A stretch of DNA of 64,000 nt from Cupriavidus pauculus (GTDB taxonomy: Bacteria; Pseudomonadota; Gammaproteobacteria; Burkholderiales; Burkholderiaceae), in contig NZ_BPUO01000023.1 in NCBI RefSeq assembly GCF_022179805.1, positions 1 through 64,000 on the forward strand, given 5' to 3'. The translations under genes and the position numbers were made by a program. The notes under the pieces are model-generated. The model ran no database searches. It was not told the DNA's origin and saw only the letters and a list, made by a program, of their open reading frames with translations. Every line of letters starts with the position of its first letter. Position 1 is the stretch's first letter. Below are positions 25,853 to 35,234 of the stretch, piece after piece.

Positions 25853-28800
25853 GCTTGCTCCTGTGTGTCGGCATCCGGTGCAAGATGCTTCCGCTTTGTT
25901 GCGCGCCGCGCCATCACGTCGGTAATCATGTGGAAAAATAGCGGCGCGTAGAAGATGCCGAGCAGCGTGGCCGCCAGCATGCCCCCGGCCACGCCGGTAC
26001 CCAGTGCGTTCTGGCTGCCCGCGCCTGCCCCGGTGCTGATTGCCAGCGGCAACACGCCGAGGATGAACGCGAACGACGTCATCAGGATTGGCCGTAGCCG
26101 CATGCGCACGGCCTGCAATGTGGCGCGGGTCAGGTCGACGCCCTCCGCATGGAGCTGCCTGGCGAACTCGACGATCAGGATCGCATTCTTGGCAGACAGG
26201 CCGATCGTCGTCAGCAGCCCCACCTGGAAGTAAATGTCGTTGTCGAGCCCCCGCAGCGTGGCCGCCACCAGCGCGCCCAGGATGCCGAGAGGCACCACCA
26301 GCATCACCGAGAACGGTATCGACCAGCTCTCGTAGAGCGCAGCCAGGCACAGGAACACGAACAGCACCGAGATGGCGTAGAGCGCCGGCGCCTGGGACCC
26401 GGACATGCGTTCCTGGTCCGACAACCCGGTCCACTCGTGGCCGATACCGTCGGGCAGCGTCTGCAGGATGCGCTCGATGGCCGCCATGGCTTCGCCCGAG
26501 CTGTGGCCCGGCGCGGCTTCACCTACGATCTCGACGGCGGAAACGCCGTTGTAGCGCTCCAGCCGCGGCGGACCCTGCGTCCACGACGCGCTGGCGAACG
26601 ACGAGAACGGCACCATGTCCCCATCGGTGTTGCGCACGTACCAGTGGTCGATGTCCTCGGGCATCATGCGGCTCGAGGACATGCCCTGCACATAGACCTT
26701 CTTGACGCGCCCCTGGTGCAGGAAGTCGTTGACGTATGCGCCGCCCCAGGCCGTCGACAGGACGTCGTTGATGTCCGCCACGCTCACGCCAAGCGCACCT
26801 GCCCTGGCGTGGTCGATATGCAAACTGACCTGCGGCGTATCGTCCTGCCCGTTCGGGCGCACGGCCACCAGTGCCGGCTCCTTTGCTGCGGCCGCCAGCA
26901 GCGCATCGCGCGCGGCCATCAGCTTGTCGTGCCCGAGCCCACCGGTGTCCTTTAGCTGCAGGTCGAAGCCGGTGGAGTTGCCCATGCCCATCACGGCCGG
27001 CGGCACCATCGGGAACACATTGGCCTCGCGGATCTTCGCGAACGCACCCCGGGCACGCGCGGCGATGGCGGCCGCCCGCAGCGACGCCTTGTCGCGCATG
27101 CTCCAGTCCTTGAGCTGCGCGAACACCATGGCGTTGTTCTGACCATTGCCACCGAAGCTGAATCCCACCACCGCGAACACCGAAGCGACGGCATCCTTTT
27201 CTTGCCCCAGATAGTATTGTTCCACCTGCTTGATGACCTCCAGCGTCCGGGCCTGCGTGGCGCCAGCCGGCAGTTGCACCTGAGTCATCAGGATGCCCTG
27301 GTCCTCCTCGGGCAGGAAGGAACCCGGCAGGCGCGCCAGCAATAGCGCCATGGCGATGCCTAGCGCCGCATACAGCGCCAGGTAGCGGCGGCGGCGCCCC
27401 AGCATGCCGCGCACTGCTCCTTCGTAACGGGATGCGCCGCGCTCGAACGTACGGTTGAACCAGCCCGCCAGCCCGCGCGTCGCCAGCGCATGACCGCCCT
27501 TGCCGTGCGATTTCAGCAGTGCCGCGCACAGCGCGGGCGTGAGCACCATCGCCACCACCACCGACAGCGCCATGCTCGAGACGATCGTCACCGAGAACTG
27601 CCGGTAAATCACACCGGTAGAGCCGCCAAAGAAGGCCATCGGCACGAACACGGCCGACAGCACCAGCGCGATGCCGATCAGCGCGCCCGTGATCTGCGAC
27701 ATCGAGCGGCGCGTGGCTTCCCTGGGCGGCAGCCCTTCCTCGGCCATCACGCGCTCGACGTTCTCCACCACCACGATGGCATCGTCGACCAGCAGCCCGA
27801 TCGCCAGCACCACGCCGAACATCGTCAACGTATTGATCGAGAAGCCCAGCGCGGCCAGCACGCCGAACGTGCCAAGCAGCACCACGGGTACGGCAATGGT
27901 CGGAATCAGCGTGGCGCGCAAGTTCTGCAGGAACACGTACATGACCAGGAATACCAGCACGATAGCTTCCACCAACGTCTTCACCACTTCCTGGATCGAC
28001 AACGTCACGAACGGTGTGGTGTCGTACGGGTAGACGGCCTTGACGCCGGAGGGCAGCGATGCCGACAGCTCCGCCACCTTGGCCTTGACCGCCTGCGCGG
28101 TGCTAAGCGCGTTGGCGCCGGTAGCCAGCTTGATACCGAGCCCGGTAGCCGGCTTACCGTTGTAGCGCGACGTGGAGTCGTAGCTCTCGCTGCCAATCTC
28201 CGCGCGGGCCACGTCGCGCAGCCGCACCGTGGCGCCGTCGGTCGTGGTCTTGAGCAGGATGGCCTCGAACTCCGAGGGCGTCTGCAGGCGGCTTTGCGCC
28301 GTCACGGTGGCATTGAGTTGCTGCCCCGCCACCGACGGTGCGCCGCCGATCTGCCCGGCCGACACCTGCGTGTTCTGCGCCTCGATCGCCGTCTTGACGT
28401 CGGCCGGCACCAACTGAAAGCTGCGCAGCTTGTCGGGATCCAGCCAGATCCGCATCGCGTACTGCGATCCGAAGACCTGCACATCGCCCACGCCATCCAC
28501 GCGGCTGATCGGATCCTGGATACTTGACACCGCATAGTTCGACAGGTCGGCCTGGCTCATCTTGCCGTCCTCCGACACGAAGCCGACAATCAGCAGGAAG
28601 CTGGTGGACGACTTGGTCACCGACACGCCAAGCTGCTGCACCGTGGTGGGCAGCAGCGACGTGGCGAGCTGCAGCTTGTTCTGCACCTGCACCTGAGCGA
28701 TGTCGGGATCGGTGCCGGCGTTGAACGTCAGCCGGATCGAGGCATTGCCCGCGGAGTCGCTCGACGACGACATGTAGCGCAGGTTGTCGATGCCCTTCAT

Positions 28801-29004
28801 CTTTTGCTCGATCACCTGCGTAACGCTGTCCTCGATGGTCTTGGCCGAGGCGCCCGGGTAGGTCGCGGCGATGCTGACCGACGGCAGAGCGATCTCGGGA
28901 TACTGCGCCACCGGCAGGGTGCGGATTGCCAGGCCGCCAGCCAGCATGATGACGATGGCAATGACCCAGGCAAAGATAGGCCGGTCGATAAAGAAGCGCG
29001 ACAT
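25849..29004 (-). CDS. RND multidrug efflux pump (HAE1, AcrB/MexB-like)
   Basis: A 1051-residue proton/drug antiporter. The N-terminus is 'MSRFFIDRPIFAWVIAIVIM', followed by 12 TM segments in two halves, each with a large periplasmic domain. It carries the family landmarks 'MFGVVLAIGLLVDDAIVVVE' (TM4 with Asp-Asp for proton relay), 'GSFLPEEDQGILMTQVQLPA' and 'LTTIGLSAKNAILIVEFARQ' (TM10 with Lys). The length fits hydrophobic/amphiphilic efflux pumps rather than metal pumps. It starts 2 bases after the fusion-protein stop. Confidence 0.96.
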   Translation of the reverse strand: MSRFFIDRPIFAWVIAIVIMLAGGLAIRTLPVAQYPEIALPSVSIAATYPGASAKTIEDSVTQVIEQKMKGIDNLRYMSSSSDSAGNASIRLTFNAGTDPDIAQVQVQNKLQLATSLLPTTVQQLGVSVTKSSTSFLLIVGFVSEDGKMSQADLSNYAVSSIQDPISRVDGVGDVQVFGSQYAMRIWLDPDKLRSFQLVPADVKTAIEAQNTQVSAGQIGGAPSVAGQQLNATVTAQSRLQTPSEFEAILLKTTTDGATVRLRDVARAEIGSESYDSTSRYNGKPATGLGIKLATGANALSTAQAVKAKVAELSASLPSGVKAVYPYDTTPFVTLSIQEVVKTLVEAIVLVFLVMYVFLQNLRATLIPTIAVPVVLLGTFGVLAALGFSINTLTMFGVVLAIGLLVDDAIVVVENVERVMAEEGLPPREATRRSMSQITGALIGIALVLSAVFVPMAFFGGSTGVIYRQFSVTIVSSMALSVVVAMVLTPALCAALLKSHGKGGHALATRGLAGWFNRTFERGASRYEGAVRGMLGRRRRYLALYAALGIAMALLLARLPGSFLPEEDQGILMTQVQLPAGATQARTLEVIKQVEQYYLGQEKDAVASVFAVVGFSFGGNGQNNAMVFAQLKDWSMRDKASLRAAAIAARARGAFAKIREANVFPMVPPAVMGMGNSTGFDLQLKDTGGLGHDKLMAARDALLAAAAKEPALVAVRPNGQDDTPQVSLHIDHARAGALGVSVADINDVLSTAWGGAYVNDFLHQGRVKKVYVQGMSSSRMMPEDIDHWYVRNTDGDMVPFSSFASASWTQGPPRLERYNGVSAVEIVGEAAPGHSSGEAMAAIERILQTLPDGIGHEWTGLSDQERMSGSQAPALYAISVLFVFLCLAALYESWSIPFSVMLVVPLGILGALVAATLRGLDNDIYFQVGLLTTIGLSAKNAILIVEFARQLHAEGVDLTRATLQAVRMRLRPILMTSFAFILGVLPLAISTGAGAGSQNALGTGVAGGMLAATLLGIFYAPLFFHMITDVMARRATKRKHLAPDADTQEQA

Positions 29005-29006
29005 CG

Positions 29007-30209
29007 TTATTCGGCCCTCCCCGCCTGCGCGGAACCGGCCTGCGCGTTGTTGGCAACCACGGGCGCCACGGCGTGCCCGCCACCAACCACCACCGGTGTG
29101 ACAGCCATACCGTCACGCACCTTCTGCAGGCCGTCCACGACCACACGATCCCCGGCGCTGATGCCCGAGGCGACGACCCAGTTCGTGCCCGCGCTACGCG
29201 ACGTGCTGACCTGCCGCACATGGATGCGGTTGTCGCGGTCCAGTACCATCACGGTCGGATTGCCCTTGCTGTCGCGGCTCACGCCCTTCTGCGGCACCAG
29301 CAGCGCCTTGTCGTCCGTGCCCTCCTGTAGCACCGCGCGCACATACATGCCCGGCAGCAGCTGATGCGCTGGATTCGGGAACGTGGCCCGCAGCGTCACG
29401 GCGCCGGTGCTCTGTTCCACCGAGACGTCGGTGAACTGCAGCCTGCCGCCCAGCCCGTAGGTGCTGCCGTCCTCGAGCACCAGGCCGACATCGGCACCGC
29501 CCCGCTGCAGCGAGCCATCGGCCAGCCGGGCGCGCAGCCGCAGCAGCTCGGCGCTGGACTGCACCACGTCGACATAGACCGTGTCGAGTTGCTGAACCGT
29601 CGCCAGGGCCGTGGTCTGGCTGGCCGTCACCAGTGCCCCGGGCGTAACCCCCGACTTGCCAATCTGACCAGCGATGGGCGACGTCACCCGCGTGCGCTGC
29701 AGATCGATGCGGGCGCTTTGGAGGGACGCCTCGTTGGCGATGACATCGGCTTCGTAGGCATCCAGCGACGCCTTGGCGTCGTCGTAGTCCTGCTGGCTTA
29801 CGCCCTTGATGTCCAGTAGCTCCTTGTAACGCTGAGCCTTGAGCCGGGCTGCCGCCAGCGTGGCCCGCGACTTGGCGACCGCGCCACGCGCGTTGTCAAA
29901 GGCTGCCTGATAGGATGCGGGATCGATCTGGTACAGCACGTCGCCGGCCTTGACCTGGCCGCCTTCGGTGAACAGCCGCTTCTGCACGATGCCGCCGACC
30001 TGCGGGCGCACCTCCGCCACCAGCGCGGCCGACACCCGGCCCGGCAGTTCGGTGGTCAGCGTGGTACTGGCCGGCGCGATCGTGACCACGCCGACTTCGG
30101 GCGGCGCGGCGGCCGGCGCGGCGCCTTCGTTTCCGTGGCAGCCGGACATCAGCGTCGCTGCGACCAGCATCGGGCCCAGCGGCAGCAAGCGGTGGATTCC
30201 TGTTGTCAT
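29007..30209 (-). CDS. RND periplasmic adaptor (AcrA/MexA-like)
   Basis: A 400-residue lipoprotein adaptor. The lipobox is in 'LVAATLMSGCHGNEG'. The lipoyl half-motifs are 'SAALVAEVRPQVGGIVQKRL' and 'VTSPIAGQIGKSGVTPGALV' around an alpha-hairpin. The beta-barrel ends 'NPAHQLLPGMYVRAVL'. It bridges pump and duct. The ATG at 30209 has GGAAGGG just upstream. It is the first gene of the operon, divergent from a two-component pair 186 bases away. Confidence 0.95.
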   Translation of the reverse strand: MTTGIHRLLPLGPMLVAATLMSGCHGNEGAAPAAAPPEVGVVTIAPASTTLTTELPGRVSAALVAEVRPQVGGIVQKRLFTEGGQVKAGDVLYQIDPASYQAAFDNARGAVAKSRATLAAARLKAQRYKELLDIKGVSQQDYDDAKASLDAYEADVIANEASLQSARIDLQRTRVTSPIAGQIGKSGVTPGALVTASQTTALATVQQLDTVYVDVVQSSAELLRLRARLADGSLQRGGADVGLVLEDGSTYGLGGRLQFTDVSVEQSTGAVTLRATFPNPAHQLLPGMYVRAVLQEGTDDKALLVPQKGVSRDSKGNPTVMVLDRDNRIHVRQVSTSRSAGTNWVVASGISAGDRVVVDGLQKVRDGMAVTPVVVGGGHAVAPVVANNAQAGSAQAGRAE

Positions 30210-30315
30210 GCATTCCCTTCCTGAAGCCGAAGGCATGACGAAGTGATGCAAAACCAACGTCGCCCCCCGGACAATTAGCTTGCAGTCATTGTCGCGAGGG
30301 GCCCTTCCGGCAGGG

Positions 30316-30353
30316 GTAAGCAACTGCAAAGGAATACGTAAAGAACCTGTAAA
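30316..30353. promoter_or_regulatory. Phased GTAAA-type direct repeats (CpxR-like box)
   Basis: Four near-identical pentamers GTAAG (30316), GCAAA (30326), GTAAA (30338) and GTAAA (30349) are spaced 10-12 bases apart, one DNA turn. The last two form GTAAA-N6-GTAAA, close to the enterobacterial CpxR box GTAAA-N5-GTAAA. The array lies between the efflux operon and the CpxR-like regulator, so it is a natural target for that regulator. Confidence 0.55.
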
Positions 30354-30395
30354 GCCGGCCGGCTACCGGTTCAGAGACGGCGCAGATGGCCGATA

Positions 30396-31115
30396 ATGCG
30401 GCAACGGAATACGGACCAAGACGTGGAAATCCTGCTGATCGATGACGACGCGGAGCTGTGCGACATGCTGGGCGAATACCTGGCGGGCGAAGGCTTTGCC
30501 GTGACCGCCTGCGCCAATGGCGAGGCCGGCGCGGAGCTTGCCACGTCGGGCCGGTTCGTGGCGGTGCTGCTCGACATCATGCTGCCGCGCGTAAGCGGCA
30601 TCGAAGTGCTGCGCGAGATCCGCACCCGCAGTACGGTGCCCGTGATTATGCTGACGGCCAAGGGCAGCGACATCGACCGCGTCATCGGCCTTGAACTGGG
30701 CGCGGACGACTACGTGCCCAAACCTTGCTATCCGCGCGAACTGGTCGCCCGGCTGCGCGCGGTGCTGCGCCGGACCCAGGGCGGCGCCAGCGCCGAACCC
30801 GCCGACGAACTGACAGCCGGGCCGGTCACGATCGTTCCGTCCCAGCGCAGCGCCCGCGTGAACGGGCAGCCGCTGGAACTGACCGTCACAGAATTCAACC
30901 TGCTTGAATTCCTGGTGCGCCACGGCGACCGCGCGGTGTCGAAGGACGATCTGTCGCTGCAGGTCCTGGGCCGCCCGCGCATGCAGTACGACCGCAGTCT
31001 CGACGTCCATGTCGGCAACCTGCGCCAGAAACTGACAGCCGCGGGCGCGCCCGAATCGATGCTTGCCACGGTCTGGGGCTTCGGCTACCGGCTCGATAGC
31101 CAACAGGGTGACTGA
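30396..31115 (+). CDS. OmpR-family response regulator (CpxR-like)
   Basis: A 239-residue regulator. The receiver domain has 'EILLIDDDAELCDMLGEYLA', the phospho-acceptor Asp in 'FVAVLLDIMLPRVSGIEVLR', the switch Thr in 'VIMLTAKGSD' and Lys in 'DYVPKPCYPRELVARLRAVL'. The C-terminal winged helix ends 'LDVHVGNLRQKLTAAGAPES' plus 'VWGFGYRL'. The start may instead be GTG 30423, where similarity begins (VEILLIDDD). It is followed 3 bases later by its sensor kinase and is divergent from the RND operon it probably controls. Confidence 0.94.
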   Translation: MRQRNTDQDVEILLIDDDAELCDMLGEYLAGEGFAVTACANGEAGAELATSGRFVAVLLDIMLPRVSGIEVLREIRTRSTVPVIMLTAKGSDIDRVIGLELGADDYVPKPCYPRELVARLRAVLRRTQGGASAEPADELTAGPVTIVPSQRSARVNGQPLELTVTEFNLLEFLVRHGDRAVSKDDLSLQVLGRPRMQYDRSLDVHVGNLRQKLTAAGAPESMLATVWGFGYRLDSQQGD

Positions 31116-31118
31116 ACG

Positions 31119-32528
31119 ATGCATCGCGACGCGGAGACTTCCATCCACAACCGTCCCGACACCCTCAACGCCTCCAACACCCCGGAAGCGCCCAAGCCGC
31201 CTCGCCGCTCCTGGCTGCGCCGCCTGCCCGTGGGCGGGCTGTTCTGGAAGATCATGGCCGGCTTCTGCCTGACCGTGACGGCGGTATCGATCGGTATCTG
31301 GCTATGGTTTACGGTGCTGCGCAATGATGCCCCGCACGTGCAGCTCATCCATGAAATACAGCAGGCTTCCTCGCGCAACACGCTGGCTGCCGCACGGACC
31401 CTGATGGAAACGGGCGGACAGCCCGCGCTTGAGCGCTTCCAGCGCGAACAGGTCGGCCAGGGCACGCTGACGTGGTCGCGTGTTTCCACCACGTCCGATC
31501 CGCTGGTCGAGGATCTCGTCTGGAGTCCGGACGGCCAGCCGTGGCAGATCCACTATGCGCCGCCCGAGGTGCTGTCGCGGCTGCCGCCCGATACCGGGCC
31601 GCCTGCGCCCATCATCGTGCTCTACGTGCTCTGCGGCCTGCTCTACAGCATCGCGCTGGCCTGGTACCTGACCGCGCCGCTGCAACGGCTGCAGCGCGCG
31701 TTCGATCGCTTTGGCGCAGGCGATCTGGCAGTGCGCACTGCCGCCGGCGTGCAGGGCCGCCACGATGAGATTGCCGAACTGTCGCGCGACTTCGACGCCA
31801 TGGCCGCTCGCATCGCTCGGCTTGTGGAAGGCCGCGAGCGACTGCTGCACGATGTGTCGCACGAACTGCGCTCGCCGCTTGCACGCCTGCACGTGGCGGC
31901 CGGGCTGGCTCGCCAGGACCCCGCGCGCATCGGCCAGTCGTTGAACCGCATCGAACGTGAGGCGGCGCGCCTGAACGAACTCGTTGCGGGCTTGCTGACG
32001 CTGTCGCGCATTGAGAGCGGAACCCAGCCGGTGGTCGACCATTTCGACCTGCGTGAACTTTGTGAAGCCGTTGCCGCCGATGCCGATTTCGAAGGCTCGC
32101 ACCGCGGCGTGCGCATCCGCTTCGAGGCAGCCTCTCCGGACGAAGCGCCGATGCGCGGCAATCTGGAACTGATCCGCCGCGCAGTCGAGAATGTCATACG
32201 CAATGCGTTGCATGTGTCGGCATCGGGCCAGACGGTGACGGTGAGTTTTGTCCACGACACCGACCGGCGCCTGTACTGCATTCACGTGTCCGACCAGGGC
32301 CCCGGCGTGCCGCCGCCTTTGCTGGAAACTATGTTCGAGCCGTTCGTCCAGGCCCAAGCCAACCAGGGCGGCTTCGGCCTGGGCCTGTCCATCGCCCAGC
32401 GCGCCATCGCCGCCCACGGCGGCACCGCAACTGCCGCCAATCGCGTACAAGGAGGCCTCGAGGTCAAAATCGTGCTGCCCGTGGGCCCATTTCCCGCTAT
32501 TTCCGAGACGGCTCCGCCGCCGGCCTAA
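31119..32528 (+). CDS. Sensor histidine kinase (CpxA-like)
   Basis: A 469-residue inner-membrane kinase. TM1 is 'IMAGFCLTVTAVSIGIWLWF'. A short periplasmic sensor is followed by TM2 'APIIVLYVLCGLLYSIALAW' and a HAMP domain ('LTAPLQRLQRAFDRFGAGDL'). The H-box is 'LLHDVSHELRSPLARLHVAA'. The N box is 'VENVIRNALHVS', and the G boxes are 'VSDQGPGVPP' and 'FGLGLSIAQRAIAAHGG'. It would sense envelope stress or efflux substrates and phosphorylate the adjacent regulator. The periplasmic part has no recognised ligand domain. Confidence 0.94.
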   Translation: MHRDAETSIHNRPDTLNASNTPEAPKPPRRSWLRRLPVGGLFWKIMAGFCLTVTAVSIGIWLWFTVLRNDAPHVQLIHEIQQASSRNTLAAARTLMETGGQPALERFQREQVGQGTLTWSRVSTTSDPLVEDLVWSPDGQPWQIHYAPPEVLSRLPPDTGPPAPIIVLYVLCGLLYSIALAWYLTAPLQRLQRAFDRFGAGDLAVRTAAGVQGRHDEIAELSRDFDAMAARIARLVEGRERLLHDVSHELRSPLARLHVAAGLARQDPARIGQSLNRIEREAARLNELVAGLLTLSRIESGTQPVVDHFDLRELCEAVAADADFEGSHRGVRIRFEAASPDEAPMRGNLELIRRAVENVIRNALHVSASGQTVTVSFVHDTDRRLYCIHVSDQGPGVPPPLLETMFEPFVQAQANQGGFGLGLSIAQRAIAAHGGTATAANRVQGGLEVKIVLPVGPFPAISETAPPPA

Positions 32529-32553
32529 CGGCCACCGTGCAACGCCGGACTTC

Positions 32554-32581
32554 CTCGGAAACCTCCGAGTCAGTCATTTTT
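32554..32581 (+). terminator. Candidate terminator after the kinase gene
   Basis: Short hairpin CTCGGA-AACC-TCCGAG followed by a T-run at 32576-32581. It starts 26 bases after the kinase stop. The stem is only 6 bp and the T-run is offset by some 7 bases, so the call is modest. Confidence 0.4.
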
Positions 32582-32740
32582 GGGGGCTTTTCGAACTTTT
32601 CCGAAATATCTCGCCGCAATCTCTTTACGCTGATTGCGGAGCGCCTGTTTTCCACCCGCAAGACCTCATCTGCGGTATCTGTCTTGATGGCACTCCACTG
32701 GAATGGCGTGGGCGCTGCCGGGCATAACCACGGTAAACCG

Positions 32741-32776
32741 GTCGGCCGAGGCCGGCCAGGAGCGGCCGGTCAACCT
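32741..32776. repeat. Degenerate GGCC-rich intergenic repeat, copy 2
   Basis: Contains GCCGAGGCCGGCCAGGAGCG then GCCGGTCAAC. Copies at 1733 and 33045 share the GGCCAG core and flanking GGCC blocks. The rest of the 308-base gap (32529-32836) holds nothing else I can name. Confidence 0.4.
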
Positions 32777-32836
32777 CGGGAGCCAAATCATCGACAATCG
32801 AGACCTACCAGCATAACTAAATCGGGGTCGGGACTC

Positions 32837-33001
32837 ATGGGTACAACAACACTCGAAGCGCTCTATCAAGATATCGGTCGAATGGCATTCGAAGCCGCCG
32901 AAGGACCGGTCTATCAATTGCTGCTGTATGCAGAGGTTGGCATCGACCGCAGTGCTTATCAAGCGCGCCTATCGAGCTTGCAGCCGCCGCCGACCGCTTA
33001 G
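32837..33001 (+). CDS. Small hypothetical protein
   Basis: A 54-residue frame starting 'MGTTTLEALYQDIGRMAFEA' and ending 'YQARLSSLQPPPTA'. The acidic, helical composition looks protein-like, and the stop runs straight into a copy of the intergenic repeat, so it may be the truncated head of a longer protein. No family recognised and no strong ribosome site. Confidence 0.35.
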   Translation: MGTTTLEALYQDIGRMAFEAAEGPVYQLLLYAEVGIDRSAYQARLSSLQPPPTA

Positions 33002-33070
33002 AGGGTCGACCAGAGACTGCCGGCCATGACCACGGCCATCCAGTCGACCGAGGCCGGCCAGTAAGCGACA
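33001..33070. repeat. Degenerate GGCC-rich intergenic repeat, copy 3
   Basis: Two half-units in the same block: CGGCCATGACCACGGCCATC and ACCGAGGCCGGCCAGTAAGC. The second matches the copy at 32744 closely. The following stretch to 33457 shows no gene. Confidence 0.4.
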
Positions 33071-33457
33071 TTGCCACAAACGCCTCCAATGACCGCTTTG
33101 TCGATAGAAGGCGTCATAAAGATTCCATGTCGCCCAGCACGGTGCACAAGTATGAAGGCGGCATACAGCGAAGAGGCAGGATCTGCGGGCGCGAGTTCTT
33201 GAAGAACAGCTCCGAACAAATCAACTCGCTAATGACGCACGTAAGCTAGTCCTTGCCGCACAAAGACCGCAAGCCATCACGGCCACCCAGACTCTGATCC
33301 AACGATGATGGAGCATCGAAGCACGTTGACTCGCTGCGGGCTAAACCATTAGGCGGACATCCTTTTGGCTGACCTGCTCATTTTGAGCAAGGTTCTATCC
33401 TCTGTTAGTTCCACGTATTTGATCCTTTTTCGCTGTGTGACGCCTGGAGGTGCGGAT

Positions 33458-34840
33458 ATGTCGACGATATGGGGCCTGTACGTAAAGCTATCCGTGGGGA
33501 CGACTGCAACCTTCGCGGTTCTATCAGCGCTCTCCGCTTGTGCATCAGTGGAGGCGCCACAAGCAAACGCGAACGTGAGCGCAGAATGTGCTGCCTCTCA
33601 GGAGACGAGACCTGAACGCGAAAGAGTGGACTCATTGGCGCTTTCCGGAGGCGGATACCGCGCAGCGTTATTCCACATAGGGGCGCTTTGGCGTTTGAAT
33701 GAAGTTGGGCTGCTCGACAAGGTGGGCCATGTCTCGAGTGTTTCCGGGGGTTCCATTGTCGCAGGAGTTCTGGCCATCAATTGGGCAAGGCTCAACTTCG
33801 ATAGTAACGGGGTAGCGAAGTGCTTTCCAGACTATGTTGTGAAGCCCCTTCTTGAATTAACGAGCAACACGTTAGACGCTCCCTCGATAGTCTTAGGTGC
33901 CGCAACGCCATTTGCCGATGCTCCCATGTATCTGGAGCAATCGTATGCGAAGCATTTGTTTGGCGAACTGACGCTTCAAAGTCTGCCCGACTCGCCTGAG
34001 TTCATTTTCAATGCCACAAGCTTGCAAACGGGCGAGATCTGGCGGTTCACGAAGAGGTATGCCGGCGACAACGCGGTTGGGTATGTTGGAGATCCGAAGA
34101 TACCCCTATCGAAGGTGGTCGCAGCATCCAGCGCATACCCCCCGCTATTGTCGCCAGTGGCTTTAGACCTCAAGAACAACAATTGGATTGACTCGGGCCA
34201 GGAATACAAGCGCGGCACCACGAGCAACCCTTTGTCATCGTCGGTACAGAAGGATATTGCCAATTTCCGTCAGACCGTTCTTCTTACGGACGGGGGCATC
34301 GGCGACAATCTTGGCACGGAGTCCGTATGGACGAACAACGGGCGCCTCTTCGCCAGTGACGGCGGAAGCGGATTTGACCCATCGCCGACACCATCCACGT
34401 CTTGGATGTCGCAGACACTCAGGGTAGTCAGCCTGATTCATGGTCAACCGTCCCAACTGCGAACCAATATGCTGATCGACCGTTTCCGGCAGAGGAGCCC
34501 GGATGGGTTGTATTGGTCGATACTCGGTCCGCAGCCCCGCCACAAGGAGTGCCTTCCAATCTGGAAGGTATCTGGAGAGTCGATCGCAAGACTCGCTTCT
34601 ATTCCTACGCGGCTCGCGGCGTTGGGTGAAAAGGAAAAAAAGGAACTCATCAACTGGGGCTATTCGGCCGCTGAAGCGGCACTGCCATATCTTGACGATC
34701 TATGGGTCAGTAAGACGACCCCAGGCGTATTTCGATGGTCGGCCCCACCTCCTCGGTGGCCATACCAAGACGCCGCTCTCCCGATCGACGAGGAACACGA
34801 CGCATGGATGCAGAAATGCCTCGCGAAGTCGAAAAATTAG
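33458..34840 (+). CDS. Patatin-like phospholipase lipoprotein
   Basis: A 460-residue exported acyl hydrolase. The signal and lipobox are 'FAVLSALSACAS'. The patatin signatures are 'LALSGGGYRAALFHIGALWR' (oxyanion hole GGG), 'VGHVSSVSGGSIVAGVLA' (nucleophile Ser in the G-x-S-x-G-like elbow) and 'VLLTDGGIGDNLG' (catalytic Asp of the DGG dyad). The likely role is lipid deacylation at the outer membrane or periplasm. The start at 33458 has GGAGGT about 7 bases upstream; the frame extends 31 codons further without support. The GC is lower than in the neighbouring efflux genes, a sign of later acquisition (impression, not calculated). Confidence 0.88.
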   Translation: MSTIWGLYVKLSVGTTATFAVLSALSACASVEAPQANANVSAECAASQETRPERERVDSLALSGGGYRAALFHIGALWRLNEVGLLDKVGHVSSVSGGSIVAGVLAINWARLNFDSNGVAKCFPDYVVKPLLELTSNTLDAPSIVLGAATPFADAPMYLEQSYAKHLFGELTLQSLPDSPEFIFNATSLQTGEIWRFTKRYAGDNAVGYVGDPKIPLSKVVAASSAYPPLLSPVALDLKNNNWIDSGQEYKRGTTSNPLSSSVQKDIANFRQTVLLTDGGIGDNLGTESVWTNNGRLFASDGGSGFDPSPTPSTSWMSQTLRVVSLIHGQPSQLRTNMLIDRFRQRSPDGLYWSILGPQPRHKECLPIWKVSGESIARLASIPTRLAALGEKEKKELINWGYSAAEAALPYLDDLWVSKTTPGVFRWSAPPPRWPYQDAALPIDEEHDAWMQKCLAKSKN

Positions 34841-35234
34841 TCGCCCGTGGTGCTGCGATCGGGCCACACCTCATAACGCCCTGCGGGGGGACATCAGCAC
34901 GAGCAGGCTCTCGCCGATAGACTTCCGCTTGGCTAGCCGGCGACGACGATCGGGCGCGTTCCAAATGTCCACTGCGGCCAATCGGGCTCATCGGATAGTT
35001 CTTGAACGATTGGTCGGCGGCCAGGGCGGTCGCGATCTCGACAATGCGGAGCATGGGGTCGGCAATGCGCGCATCAAAAATCTGTCCATGACCGCTCCCA
35101 GAAGAATTTCAGCCATTTGCTCGGGACGCACCAAACGGCCGAGAAGGGTCGGCCACGGACCGTCGACGCCGGGATCTTTGGCCGCGGTGGCGTTCGGACT
35201 CTCCCCGGCGGGCCATTAGCGGCCATCGATTGGA
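34841..35234. other. Intergenic with repeat copies
   Basis: No gene. Copies of the GGCC-rich repeat are visible near 35139-35170 (GCCGAGAAGGGTCGGCCACG) and 35207-35225 (GGGCCATTAGCGGCCATC). Confidence 0.35.

Noticed and set aside
31302..32450. 382-codon minus-strand frame
   Set aside because: It lies entirely antisense to the sensor kinase gene, whose motifs are complete; high GC explains the open frame.
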